From Variovorax fucosicus (lineage in GTDB: Bacteria; Pseudomonadota; Gammaproteobacteria; Burkholderiales; Burkholderiaceae_C), in contig NZ_JASZYU010000001.1 of the NCBI RefSeq assembly GCF_030316825.1, forward strand, positions 2,108,001-2,172,000: a DNA stretch of 64,000 bases. The letters are read 5' to 3'. The notes under the pieces were generated by a model that searched no databases, was not told the origin of the DNA, and was given only the letters and a program-made list of their open reading frames with translations. Shown here piece by piece: positions 54,397-62,340 of this stretch. Every line of letters starts with the position of its first letter. The stretch's first letter is position 1. The translations under genes and the position numbers were made by a program.

Positions 54397-55293
54397 ATGT
54401 CCCAGAACGTTGCCGGCCGCCTCAAGATCGGCCTCTCTGCCTGTTTCCAGCATGCCGACCCGACGCGCTCGCTGTTCACCAACAAGACCCTGCAGTACGT
54501 CGAGCAGTCGATCGCGCACTGGCTCATGTCGGCCGGCGCGATGGTGGTGATGGTGCCCTGCCCCACGGGCGAAACGGCGCGCGGCGACACCAAGCTCTCG
54601 CACTATGCCGAGTGGCTCGACGGCGTGGTGATGCACGGCGGCGCCGATGTCTGGCCCGGCAGCTACGGCGAGACGCCACTGAAGGACGCCTGGGTCGGCG
54701 ACCGCATCCGCGACCTTTACGACCTGGCGCTGGTCGAGGCTTTCGAGCAGGTCGGCAAGCCGATCTTCGGCGTCTGCCGCGGGCTGCAACTGATCAACGT
54801 CGCCTTCGGCGGCACGCTGTACCAGGACATCGAGACGCAGCATGCCAACGCGCTCACGCACCGCGACCCGGTGAGCTACGACAAGAACTACCACGACCTG
54901 GTGCTGGTCGAGGGCACGCGGCTGTCGCAGATGTACCCGGGCGTGACGCACACGCGCGTCAACAGCATCCACCACCAGGGCATCAAGGATCTGGCGCCCG
55001 GCTTCGAGGTCGAGGCCTGGAGTTACCCCGACCGCGTGCCCGAGGCGATCCGCCGTGTCGGCCGCCACAACGGCCACGGCAGCCAGGGTTACATCGCGGC
55101 CACGCAATGGCACCCCGAGTTCCACAAATCGGGCAGCGAGATCACCACGGTGGACGACACGCCGATCCTCGACGACTTCCTGGCCGCCTGCGCAGCCGCG
55201 AAGCGCCAGCCGCAGCGCTGGCGCCACCGCATGCCCGGCCAGATCCGCGACCGTGCGGCCCGGTTGCTGCGGCAGGCCTTGCTGCGGCGCTAG
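54397..55293 (+). CDS. Class-I glutamine-amidotransferase-like hydrolase (PuuD/peptidase C26 type)
   Basis: A 298-residue peptidase C26 protein, as in PuuD, which hydrolyses gamma-glutamyl-gamma-aminobutyrate. Nucleophile Cys127 is in FGVCRGLQL, and the His-Glu pair in QWHPEFH. N-terminal MHGGADVWPGSYGE fits the gamma-glutamyl hydrolase group. Two extra regions, a basic C-terminal tail (residues 265-298) in particular, are longer than in PuuD. No other puu-like gene is adjacent, though a PuuR- and PuuB-like pair lies 20 kb upstream. A terminator follows. Confidence 0.87.
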   Translation: MSQNVAGRLKIGLSACFQHADPTRSLFTNKTLQYVEQSIAHWLMSAGAMVVMVPCPTGETARGDTKLSHYAEWLDGVVMHGGADVWPGSYGETPLKDAWVGDRIRDLYDLALVEAFEQVGKPIFGVCRGLQLINVAFGGTLYQDIETQHANALTHRDPVSYDKNYHDLVLVEGTRLSQMYPGVTHTRVNSIHHQGIKDLAPGFEVEAWSYPDRVPEAIRRVGRHNGHGSQGYIAATQWHPEFHKSGSEITTVDDTPILDDFLAACAAAKRQPQRWRHRMPGQIRDRAARLLRQALLRR

Positions 55294-55331
55294 CTCTTCC
55301 AAGCCCTCCCTCCCTGTGAAGGGCTGACCTG

Positions 55332-55355
55332 GCTCGCTTCGACGAGCATTTTTTT
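55332..55355 (+). terminator. Rho-independent terminator behind the C26 hydrolase gene
   Basis: Stem GCTCG/CGAGC with a six-base loop, followed by A and seven T. It lies 38 bases after the stop of the hydrolase and upstream of the Fur box, isolating the TonB receptor gene. Confidence 0.75.
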
Positions 55356-55394
55356 GCGCCCTGTCCAGCACCAAGTTTCTCCAAAATCTTGAAT

Positions 55395-55413
55395 GATAAT
55401 GATTGCTATTTGT
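55395..55413 (+). promoter_or_regulatory. Fur box in front of the TonB receptor gene
   Basis: The sequence GATAATGATTGCTATTTGT matches the 19-base Fur consensus at 12 positions, with the first nine identical. It lies 15 bases before the chosen start codon, where repression by Fe-bound Fur would block transcription or initiation. The site covers the ATG at 55393, arguing against that start. Confidence 0.75.
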
Positions 55414-55428
55414 ATTACGGAGAAGAAA

Positions 55429-57630
55429 TTGTTAAACGCCAAGTTCAAGGAAATCGCCGCAGCCAGCGCCCATCGGACGCCCGGATCTGCCTCTACACCC
55501 GCTTCCAAGCGCTCGACACTGGGCCTGCACACCGGCGCCACGCTGCTCGTTCTATGGGCCGCCGCCCAGGGTGGCCGCGCCGACGCCCAGGAAGCCACGG
55601 ACAAGGAGAAAGTGCTGCCGACGGTCACCGTGACCGCCTCGCCGCAGGAAGAAACGGCCCAGCACCTCGACACGAAGGTGAGCAGCGGCGCCCTCGGCGC
55701 ACGAACGCAGCTTGAAACACCCTTTTCCACCACAGTGGTCAGGAGCGATGACCTGGCGGAGCGCCAGGTCTCGAAGCTGGGCGACGTGTTCGCGCTCGAC
55801 GCCTCGGTCTCCGACAACAGCGGCGCCTACAGCAGCTGGGCCAGCTACGTCACGGTGCGGGGTCTGCCGCTGGATTGGCAGAACGCCTATCGGATCGATG
55901 GCAAGCCCTTTCTCAGCTATGCCATCACCCTGCCCTACGAGCACTTCGAGCAGATCGAACTTCTCAAGGGCTCGTCCGGCTTCATGTACGGCTTCGGATC
56001 GCCTGGCGGCATCGTGAACTACGTTTCCAAGAAGCCAACCTCGCAGCCGGTGAGGAGCATCGAGGTGGGCTACAAGTCCGACAGCGTCTGGAGTGAGCAC
56101 GTCGACCTCGGTGGGCGCTTCGGCGCCGACGACCGCTTCGGCGTGCGGCTCAACGCCACGCACGAGGAAGGCAAGACCTTCAACGACGGTGGCATCCGCC
56201 GCGATTCCGTGTCGCTGGCACTCGACGCCAGGCTGACGCGCGACCTGACCTGGAATTTCGACACGCTGTACCAGAAACGCAAGTCCACGGATCAGACTCC
56301 GTCGATCTTTACCGGCAGCTATGTCGGCTCGCGCCTGCCCACCACGATCAGCGGCGACAACCAACTCCTCCTGGGCAGCGGGCAGCACCTCAACACCGAC
56401 CTGAAGCTCTACTCGACCGGGCTCGAGTACAAGCTGTCGCCTGACTGGACGTTGAGCACCAGCTACAGCCACAGCACGGCTGCACGCAGCCGCAACGAGG
56501 GCATTGCCTACCTGCTGGATCCGAGCGGCAACTACAACGACCTCCGCTCCGACAGCAGCGAGGGCCATCGCTTCGACCAGTGGCAGGCGATGGCGCAAGG
56601 CAAGCTGCGCACGGGCACCATCGAACACCAGCTGACGCTGGGCGCGTCCTGGCAGAAACAGGCCAACGACTACAGCAGCAACAGCGTCTACCAGCAGATC
56701 GGCACCGGCAACCTCTACGCGCAGAACACCAACGGCTATGCCAGCGTGACCGACTTCTCGGTCTACCGCGACAGCGACATCACGCAGCGTGCGATCTTCG
56801 CGAGCGACACCGTGAAGCTGTCGGAGCATTGGTCCGCGCTGGTGGGCCTGCGCAACACCAACTACGAACAGAACAGCTACAGCACCGCTGGCGCCAGGTC
56901 TTCCGAGTACACCAAGAACGGCGTGGTGACGCCCACGCTGGCGCTGATGTTCAAGCCCACGCCGGACACGACGCTCTACACCAGCTATGTCGAATCCCTC
57001 GAGCAGGGCGCTTCGGTGGGCTCCACCTATGCCAACTACCGTGACCTGCTGAAGCCGCTGAAGAGCAAGCAGTACGAACTGGGCATCAAGACCCAGCGCG
57101 ACCGCTGGAGCGCGACGGCTGCTTTGTTCCGCATCGAACGCGGCGCCGAATACGCGAACAGCCAGAACGTCCTCGTGCAGGACGGGCAGTCCATCTACCA
57201 AGGCCTCGAACTGGGCGCCTCGACCCGTCTGGGCTCCCAGTGGCAGCTCGGTGCCAACCTGATGTTCCTCGACACCTCCTACCGGCGCGGCAGCGAGTAC
57301 GTCGGCAACCGCGTGGCGGGCGCGCCGAACTTCGTGGCCACGGCACAGCTGTCCTATGCAGTGCCGCAGGTGCCGGGTCTCAAGCTATCGGCCGACGCGA
57401 AGTACACGGGCGGCACCATGCTCAACGCATCGAACCAGCTGAAGCTGGCCGGCTACATGGTCGCGAATATCGGCGCGAGCTACGCGACACGCATCGGCGG
57501 CCATGACACGACCTTCCGCGTGGCGGTCAACAACGTGGCCAACAAGCGCTACTGGGAATACCAGTATGCGAACTACATCAAACCTGGCGACCCACGCACC
57601 TTCAGCTTGAGCGCCAAGCTTGATTTCTAG
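55429..57630 (+). CDS. TonB-dependent siderophore receptor
   Basis: An outer-membrane iron-siderophore receptor of about 733 residues. After a long signal region (hydrophobic core TLLVLWAAAQGG, cleaved near ADAQ) comes LPTVTVTA as TonB-box region, the plug domain with SYVTVRGLPLDWQNAYRIDG and GSSGFMYGFGSPGGIVNYVSKKP, and a 22-strand barrel ending in the typical aromatic FSLSAKLDF. The start is TTG at 55429 with GGAG six bases upstream; the ATG at 55393 lies inside the Fur box. It is expected to be induced by iron starvation. No siderophore synthesis genes are near, so a xenosiderophore is likely. Confidence 0.9.
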   Translation: MLNAKFKEIAAASAHRTPGSASTPASKRSTLGLHTGATLLVLWAAAQGGRADAQEATDKEKVLPTVTVTASPQEETAQHLDTKVSSGALGARTQLETPFSTTVVRSDDLAERQVSKLGDVFALDASVSDNSGAYSSWASYVTVRGLPLDWQNAYRIDGKPFLSYAITLPYEHFEQIELLKGSSGFMYGFGSPGGIVNYVSKKPTSQPVRSIEVGYKSDSVWSEHVDLGGRFGADDRFGVRLNATHEEGKTFNDGGIRRDSVSLALDARLTRDLTWNFDTLYQKRKSTDQTPSIFTGSYVGSRLPTTISGDNQLLLGSGQHLNTDLKLYSTGLEYKLSPDWTLSTSYSHSTAARSRNEGIAYLLDPSGNYNDLRSDSSEGHRFDQWQAMAQGKLRTGTIEHQLTLGASWQKQANDYSSNSVYQQIGTGNLYAQNTNGYASVTDFSVYRDSDITQRAIFASDTVKLSEHWSALVGLRNTNYEQNSYSTAGARSSEYTKNGVVTPTLALMFKPTPDTTLYTSYVESLEQGASVGSTYANYRDLLKPLKSKQYELGIKTQRDRWSATAALFRIERGAEYANSQNVLVQDGQSIYQGLELGASTRLGSQWQLGANLMFLDTSYRRGSEYVGNRVAGAPNFVATAQLSYAVPQVPGLKLSADAKYTGGTMLNASNQLKLAGYMVANIGASYATRIGGHDTTFRVAVNNVANKRYWEYQYANYIKPGDPRTFSLSAKLDF

Positions 57631-57642
57631 GCATGAGCGTCC

Positions 57643-60597
57643 TCAGGGCGCGGACAGGTGCTTGCCCACGATTCCGGCAAGTTCGAACATCGTGACCTGA
57701 TCCTTGCCGAACACCGGCTTGAGCTTGGCGTCGGCGTTGATCGCGCGCTTGTTGGTGGCGTCCTGCAGGCCGTTGGCCTTGATGTAGTCCCACAGCTTCT
57801 TGATGACCTCGGTGCGGGCCACCGGTTCGGCGCCGATCACCGCGGCCAGCGCCTCGCTCGGCTTCAGGCCGGCACCCGGCTTGCGCGGTGCCTTGGGCGC
57901 GGCGACTTTCTTCGCCGCCGCCTTTTTCGCGGCCGGCGCCTTCTTGGCTGCAGTGCCCGCCGCGGTTTTCTTCGCGGCGGCCGGTGCGGCCTTGCCGAAG
58001 GTCTTGCGCGGCGGGAACTTGCTCGTGCGCGGCTCGAACTCGAAGGTGACCTTGCCCTCTTCCTTGTTCCAGGCCAGGAAGGCCTTGAACGCGCGGCGCG
58101 TGCGCATCGAGACGAACTTGTCGAGCAGGTCGGTCTTGCCGGTAGCCAGCAGCTTTTCCATCTGCGCGCGCTCCACCGGCTGCTGCAGGATGATCTTGCC
58201 GGTCTTGAAGGTGCAGCTCGGCGTGGGCTGCTCGTTCGTCGGCACCGACTTCTCGCAGACGTAGTTGCTGCCGTGCTCGAACACCGGCGCACCGCAGATC
58301 GGGCACGGGCCCACTGTGTCCTGCTGGCTGAAGTCGACGATCTCGCCGGTGTCGGCGTTCTTGTCGTCGCCGAAGTCGAACTCGAGCTTCCAGTTCTTGG
58401 TTTCTTCCTCGTCGAACTTGAGCACGATCTCCGCAGTGAAGGGCCAGCCGGCCTTGGAGCGGAAGCCGTCGATCGGGCCGATGTGCTTGTCGCGCAGCAA
58501 TGCCTCGGCCTCCACCACCTCGAAGGTGCGGCCGGCCGGCGACTTGCCAAACGAGAAGCCGCAGGGCTGCTCCCCCGGCTTGCCGGTGCAGGTGTAGCGG
58601 CGGTAGTTTTCCTTCACCACGCCGCCACAGTTGGGGCAGGGCGTCGCGAGCGTGGCGTAGTCGCCGGGCACGGTGTCGCGGTCGTACTCCTTGGCCTTCT
58701 TGACGATGTGCTCGGTCATCGCGGCAATCTCCCGCATGAAGGTGTCGCGGCTGAGGTGCCCCTTCTCCATTTGCGCGAGCTTGTATTCCCAGTCGCCGGT
58801 GAGTTCGGCCTTGGAGAGTTCCTCCACGCCCAGGCCGCGCAGCAGCGTCATGAGCTGGAACGCCTTGGCCGTCGGAATCAGCTCGCGGCCTTCGCGCAGC
58901 ATGTACTTCTCGGCGATCAGGCCTTCGATGGTGGCGGCGCGCGTGGCGGGCGTGCCGAGGCCCTTTTCCTGCATCGCTTCGCGCAGTTCGTCGTCGTCGA
59001 TGGTCTTGCCGGCGCCTTCCATGGCGCCGAGCAGCGTGGCTTCCGAGTAGCGCGCGGGCGGGCGCGTCTTCAGGCCCTTGGTGTCGGCCGATTCGGTGTT
59101 GACTATTTCGCCCGGCTTCACCGGCACCAGGTTCTTGCCGTCCTTCTCGTCGTCGTCGGACACGGCTTCCTTGCCGTAGATCGCGAGCCAGCCCGGCTTG
59201 ACCAGCACCTTGCCGTCGCTGCGGAACGGGTACTTCTTGCCCCCCTGCTCGACCGTGCTGATGCGCGTGGTCACCTGGTGCTCGGCGCTCGGGAAGAACA
59301 CCGACAGGAAGCGCCGCACGACGAAGTCGTACAGCTTCTGCTCGGCATCGCTCAGGCCACTGGGCGCTTGCAGCGTCGGGATGATCGCGAAGTGATCCGA
59401 CACCTTGGCGTTGTCGAAGATGCGCTTGTTCGGCTTGACGTAGTTGCCATCGACGGCCTGCTTCGCAAAGGGCGCCAGGTGCTTCATGCCGCTGTTGGCC
59501 AGCATCTCCATCGTGTTTTTCACCACGGGCAGGTAGTCCTCGGGCAAGGCGCGCGAGTCCGTCCGGGGATAGGTCAGTGCCTTGTGGCGCTCGTAGAGGC
59601 TCTGCGCCAGCGCCAGCGTGGTCTTGGCCGAGAAGCCGAAGCGGCCGTTGGCTTCGCGCTGCAGGGATGTCAGGTCGAACAGGGCCGGCGAAGCCTGGGT
59701 GGTTGGCTTCGACTCTTCGGTGACGGTGGCCGGCTTGCCACGCGCGGCGTCGGCGATCTCGCGCGCATCGCGTTCGTTCCACACCCGGTCGGCGCGCTGC
59801 TCGGCATCGGGTTCGCCGTTGGGCAGCGTGGGCGCGTTGCCCTTCTTCCAGTTCGCGTCGAACCACTTGCCCGGATATTTTCCGGCCTCAGCGGCAAAGC
59901 TCGCGTGGATTTCCCAGTAGTCGCGGCTCACGAACTTGCGGATCTGCTCCTCGCGCTCGACCACCACCGACAGTGTCGGCGTCTGCACCCGGCCCACGGT
60001 CGTGAGGAAGAAGCCGCCGTCGCGCGAGTTGAACGCGGTCATGGCGCGCGTGCCGTTGATGCCCACCAGCCAGTCGGCCTCGGAGCGCGAGCGCGCGGCA
60101 TCGGCCAGGCCCTGCATCTGCTTTTCGGTGCGCAGCGTCTCGAAGCCGTCGCGAATCGCCTGCGGCGTCATCGACTGCAGCCACAGGCGCCGCACCGGCT
60201 TGCCCAGCGGCGCCTTGCCGCCGGCATATTGTTCAATCAGCCGGAAGATCAGTTCGCCCTCGCGGCCCGCGTCGCAGGCGTTGATGAGTTGCGTCACGTC
60301 CTTGCGCTTGGCCTGCTTGACCACGGCGTTCAGGCGCGTTTTGGTCTTGTCGACCGGCTTCAGGTCGAAGTGGGGCGGGATCACCGGCAGGTTGGCAAAG
60401 CTCCACTTGCCGCGCTTCACGTCGAATTCTTCGGGCGCCTGGATCTCTACCAGGTGCCCCACGGCGCTGGTCACGACGTAGCTTTCGTTCTCGAAATGCT
60501 CGTCGTGCTTGTCGAACTTGCCGGCCACCGGCGTGAGGGCACGGACGATGTCCTGTGCCACCGAGGGCTTCTCTGCAATCACCAAAGTCTTCGTCAT
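57643..60597 (-). CDS. topB: DNA topoisomerase III with C-terminal SWIB domain
   Basis: A 984-residue type IA topoisomerase. The Toprim part has E9 in VIAEKPS and Asp/Glu of DAGREGEL (109-116); the active-site Tyr is Y343 in LTYPRTDSR. Two four-Cys zinc fingers follow (CPNCGGVVKENY near 660 and CPICGAPVFEH near 770), then a Lys/Ala/Pro-rich linker of about 45 residues and a SWIB/MDM2-like domain (about 910-982) with GLKPSEALAAVIG and KKLWDYIKANGLQD. SWIB domains are typical of eukaryotic chromatin-remodelling subunits. It decatenates and relaxes DNA. Start ATG at 60597; divergent from the SET gene. Confidence 0.93.
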   Translation of the reverse strand: MTKTLVIAEKPSVAQDIVRALTPVAGKFDKHDEHFENESYVVTSAVGHLVEIQAPEEFDVKRGKWSFANLPVIPPHFDLKPVDKTKTRLNAVVKQAKRKDVTQLINACDAGREGELIFRLIEQYAGGKAPLGKPVRRLWLQSMTPQAIRDGFETLRTEKQMQGLADAARSRSEADWLVGINGTRAMTAFNSRDGGFFLTTVGRVQTPTLSVVVEREEQIRKFVSRDYWEIHASFAAEAGKYPGKWFDANWKKGNAPTLPNGEPDAEQRADRVWNERDAREIADAARGKPATVTEESKPTTQASPALFDLTSLQREANGRFGFSAKTTLALAQSLYERHKALTYPRTDSRALPEDYLPVVKNTMEMLANSGMKHLAPFAKQAVDGNYVKPNKRIFDNAKVSDHFAIIPTLQAPSGLSDAEQKLYDFVVRRFLSVFFPSAEHQVTTRISTVEQGGKKYPFRSDGKVLVKPGWLAIYGKEAVSDDDEKDGKNLVPVKPGEIVNTESADTKGLKTRPPARYSEATLLGAMEGAGKTIDDDELREAMQEKGLGTPATRAATIEGLIAEKYMLREGRELIPTAKAFQLMTLLRGLGVEELSKAELTGDWEYKLAQMEKGHLSRDTFMREIAAMTEHIVKKAKEYDRDTVPGDYATLATPCPNCGGVVKENYRRYTCTGKPGEQPCGFSFGKSPAGRTFEVVEAEALLRDKHIGPIDGFRSKAGWPFTAEIVLKFDEEETKNWKLEFDFGDDKNADTGEIVDFSQQDTVGPCPICGAPVFEHGSNYVCEKSVPTNEQPTPSCTFKTGKIILQQPVERAQMEKLLATGKTDLLDKFVSMRTRRAFKAFLAWNKEEGKVTFEFEPRTSKFPPRKTFGKAAPAAAKKTAAGTAAKKAPAAKKAAAKKVAAPKAPRKPGAGLKPSEALAAVIGAEPVARTEVIKKLWDYIKANGLQDATNKRAINADAKLKPVFGKDQVTMFELAGIVGKHLSAP

Positions 60598-60686
60598 CTT
60601 TTCTCTCTATCTACAATCTGCCGCTTCTCGCGTGCGTACGCGCGCACGCGCATACGTGTGCATATTCAAACTAACAGACTTCGGCG

Positions 60687-61265
60687 ATGCCCTCCAAATC
60701 CCCTTCGAACACAGGTCGCCGCATCCAGACGCGGCGCTCCGGCATCCACGGCAATGGCGTCTTCGCGGTGCAGGACATTGCCAAGGGCGAAACGCTGATC
60801 GAATACAAGGGCGAAGTCATCAGCTGGAAAGAGGCGCTGCGCCGCCATCCGCACGACCCGGCCCAGCCGAACCACACCTTCTACTTCCACATCGATGACA
60901 AGCATGTGATCGACGGCAAGGTCAACGGCAATGCCGCCAAGTGGATCAACCATTCGTGCGAGCCCAACTGCGAGGCCGACGAGCAGGACGGCCGGGTCTT
61001 CATCAAGGCACTGCGCGACATCGCCGCCGGCGAAGAACTCAACTATGACTATGGCCTGATCATCGACGAACCCTACACGCCCGAACTGCTGGCCGAGTTC
61101 CCGTGCTGGTGCGGCGCCGAGTCCTGCCGCGGCACGCTGCTCTCGCCCAAGGACAACGACGAGCAGGCGAAGGCCGAAAAGAAGAAGAAAAAGGCGAAGA
61201 AAAAGAAGAAGGCCGAGAAAGAGGCCAAGAAGGCCAAAAAAACCAGGAAGGCCGGCAAGGAGTGA
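60687..61265 (+). CDS. SET-domain protein lysine methyltransferase with Lys-rich tail
   Basis: A 192-residue protein in which residues 12-125 form a SET domain: RRSGIHGNGVFA at the start, the cofactor motif NHSCEPNC (88-95), and catalytic-tyrosine region ELNYDYG (117-123), followed by a post-SET zinc motif CWCGAESC (C140, C142, C147). Residues 155-192 are mostly Lys with Ala and Glu, similar to histone H1 tails. It should methylate lysine residues using SAM. It is divergent from topB over 89 bases and overlaps birA by four bases (GTGA). Its target in the cell is not known; its own tail is one candidate. Confidence 0.92.
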   Translation: MPSKSPSNTGRRIQTRRSGIHGNGVFAVQDIAKGETLIEYKGEVISWKEALRRHPHDPAQPNHTFYFHIDDKHVIDGKVNGNAAKWINHSCEPNCEADEQDGRVFIKALRDIAAGEELNYDYGLIIDEPYTPELLAEFPCWCGAESCRGTLLSPKDNDEQAKAEKKKKKAKKKKKAEKEAKKAKKTRKAGKE

Positions 61266-62071
61266 AGAACCGCTGGCCTGTCGCTGAACTGCGTGCCGCA
61301 CTCGACGCGCTGGTGCCGGGCTTCGCGGTCGAGGTGGTGGCCGAGATCGACTCGACCAACACCGAGCTCATGCGCCGCGCACGGGCCGGTGGGGCCGCGC
61401 CGGTGTTGCTGGTGGCCGAGCGCCAGACCGCCGGGCGCGGGCGCCTTGGCCGGCCCTGGCAGAGCACCGCGGACGGCGGGACTGCCGCGCCCGACGAATC
61501 GCTGACCTTTTCGATCGGGCTGCCGCTCGCGCCGCAGGACTGGTCGGGCCTGTCGCTCGCGGTCGGTGTCAGCGTGGCCGAAAGTCTGGATCCGCACGGC
61601 AGCCAGTTGCGCCTGAAGTGGCCGAACGATCTCTGGACGGTGCAGGATCGCAAGCTCGGCGGCATCCTGATCGAAACCGCGTTGCCGCAGCCGGCCGCTG
61701 CGCAGCGCTACCTGGTGATCGGCATCGGGCTCAACATCGGGCCGCGCGAGGCCGCAGGGCTGGGCACGGCACCGGCCTGGCTGCGTGAGTTCTGCCCCGA
61801 CGCACAGGCGCCGCAGGTGCTGGCCGACATCGTGCCGCCCCTGGTGCGCAGCGTGCTGGGGTTCGGCGAGCACGGCTTCGCAGCCTTCGCAGAAGGCTTT
61901 GCGGCGCGCGATGCGCTGCGCGGGCGCGACGTGCGCCTGAGCGACGGCACCGAAGGCCACTGCGAAGGCGTGGGGCTGGCCGGCGAACTGCGCGTGCAGA
62001 CGGCGGCCGGCCTGCAGTTGGTCACCAGTGCCGAGGTCAGCGTGCGCCCGTCGGGCGGGGTGGCGTCATGA
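61262..62071 (+). CDS. birA: Biotin--[acetyl-CoA-carboxylase] ligase
   Basis: A 269-residue biotin protein ligase. The biotin/ATP-binding segment AGRGRLGRPWQS, the KWPNDLW motif and the KLGGILIE lysine are all present, plus a C-terminal SH3-like domain. It lacks the N-terminal DNA-binding domain of bifunctional BirA, so it is a ligase only. Start GTG at 61262 overlaps the SET gene stop. It attaches biotin to the AccB subunit of acetyl-CoA carboxylase. Overlaps the short anchor gene downstream (ATGA). Confidence 0.93.
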   Translation: MKNRWPVAELRAALDALVPGFAVEVVAEIDSTNTELMRRARAGGAAPVLLVAERQTAGRGRLGRPWQSTADGGTAAPDESLTFSIGLPLAPQDWSGLSLAVGVSVAESLDPHGSQLRLKWPNDLWTVQDRKLGGILIETALPQPAAAQRYLVIGIGLNIGPREAAGLGTAPAWLREFCPDAQAPQVLADIVPPLVRSVLGFGEHGFAAFAEGFAARDALRGRDVRLSDGTEGHCEGVGLAGELRVQTAAGLQLVTSAEVSVRPSGGVAS

Positions 62072-62316
62072 GCAAACCCCGCCTTCTGCTGGCGGCGCTG
62101 CTGCTCGCCAACCTGGTTTACTTCGCATGGACGCAGGGTGGGCTGGCGATGTTCGGCGCGGTGCCGGCTGCTTTCGCGGAACACGAGCCACAGCGCATGA
62201 CGCAACAGATCCGCCCCGGCGCACTGCAGATCCGCAACGAAGCGGCAGCGGCGCCAGCGCCCGTGCCTGCGGCGCCGGCCGAGCCGGCGCCAGCGCCTGC
62301 CGCGTCGACGCCGTGA
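62068..62316 (+). CDS. Short membrane-anchored protein, remnant of SPOR-type partner
   Basis: An 82-residue protein: an N-terminal helix (LLLAALLLANLVYFAWTQGGL) spans the membrane, followed by EHEPQRMTQQIRPGALQI and an Ala/Pro-rich tail. In related bacteria birA is followed by a SPOR-domain protein with the same start and QIRPxAL segment; here the SPOR domain is missing. The ATG overlaps the birA stop. Either a genuine short form or a 3' truncation. That comparison is from memory. Confidence 0.6.
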   Translation: MSKPRLLLAALLLANLVYFAWTQGGLAMFGAVPAAFAEHEPQRMTQQIRPGALQIRNEAAAAPAPVPAAPAEPAPAPAASTP

Positions 62317-62340
62317 TCCGGCAGCCGCCGGCGTTTCGGT

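Noticed and set aside
53254..55374. 706-codon frame antisense to the protease-like and C26 hydrolase genes.
   Set aside because: It spans two clear genes on the other strand and has the composition of a shadow frame.
57658..60798. Very long open frame antisense to topB (over 1,000 codons).
   Set aside because: High-GC DNA produces long antisense frames; topB on the other strand has every catalytic motif, and the antisense translation is Leu/Arg/His/Gln-rich without domains.
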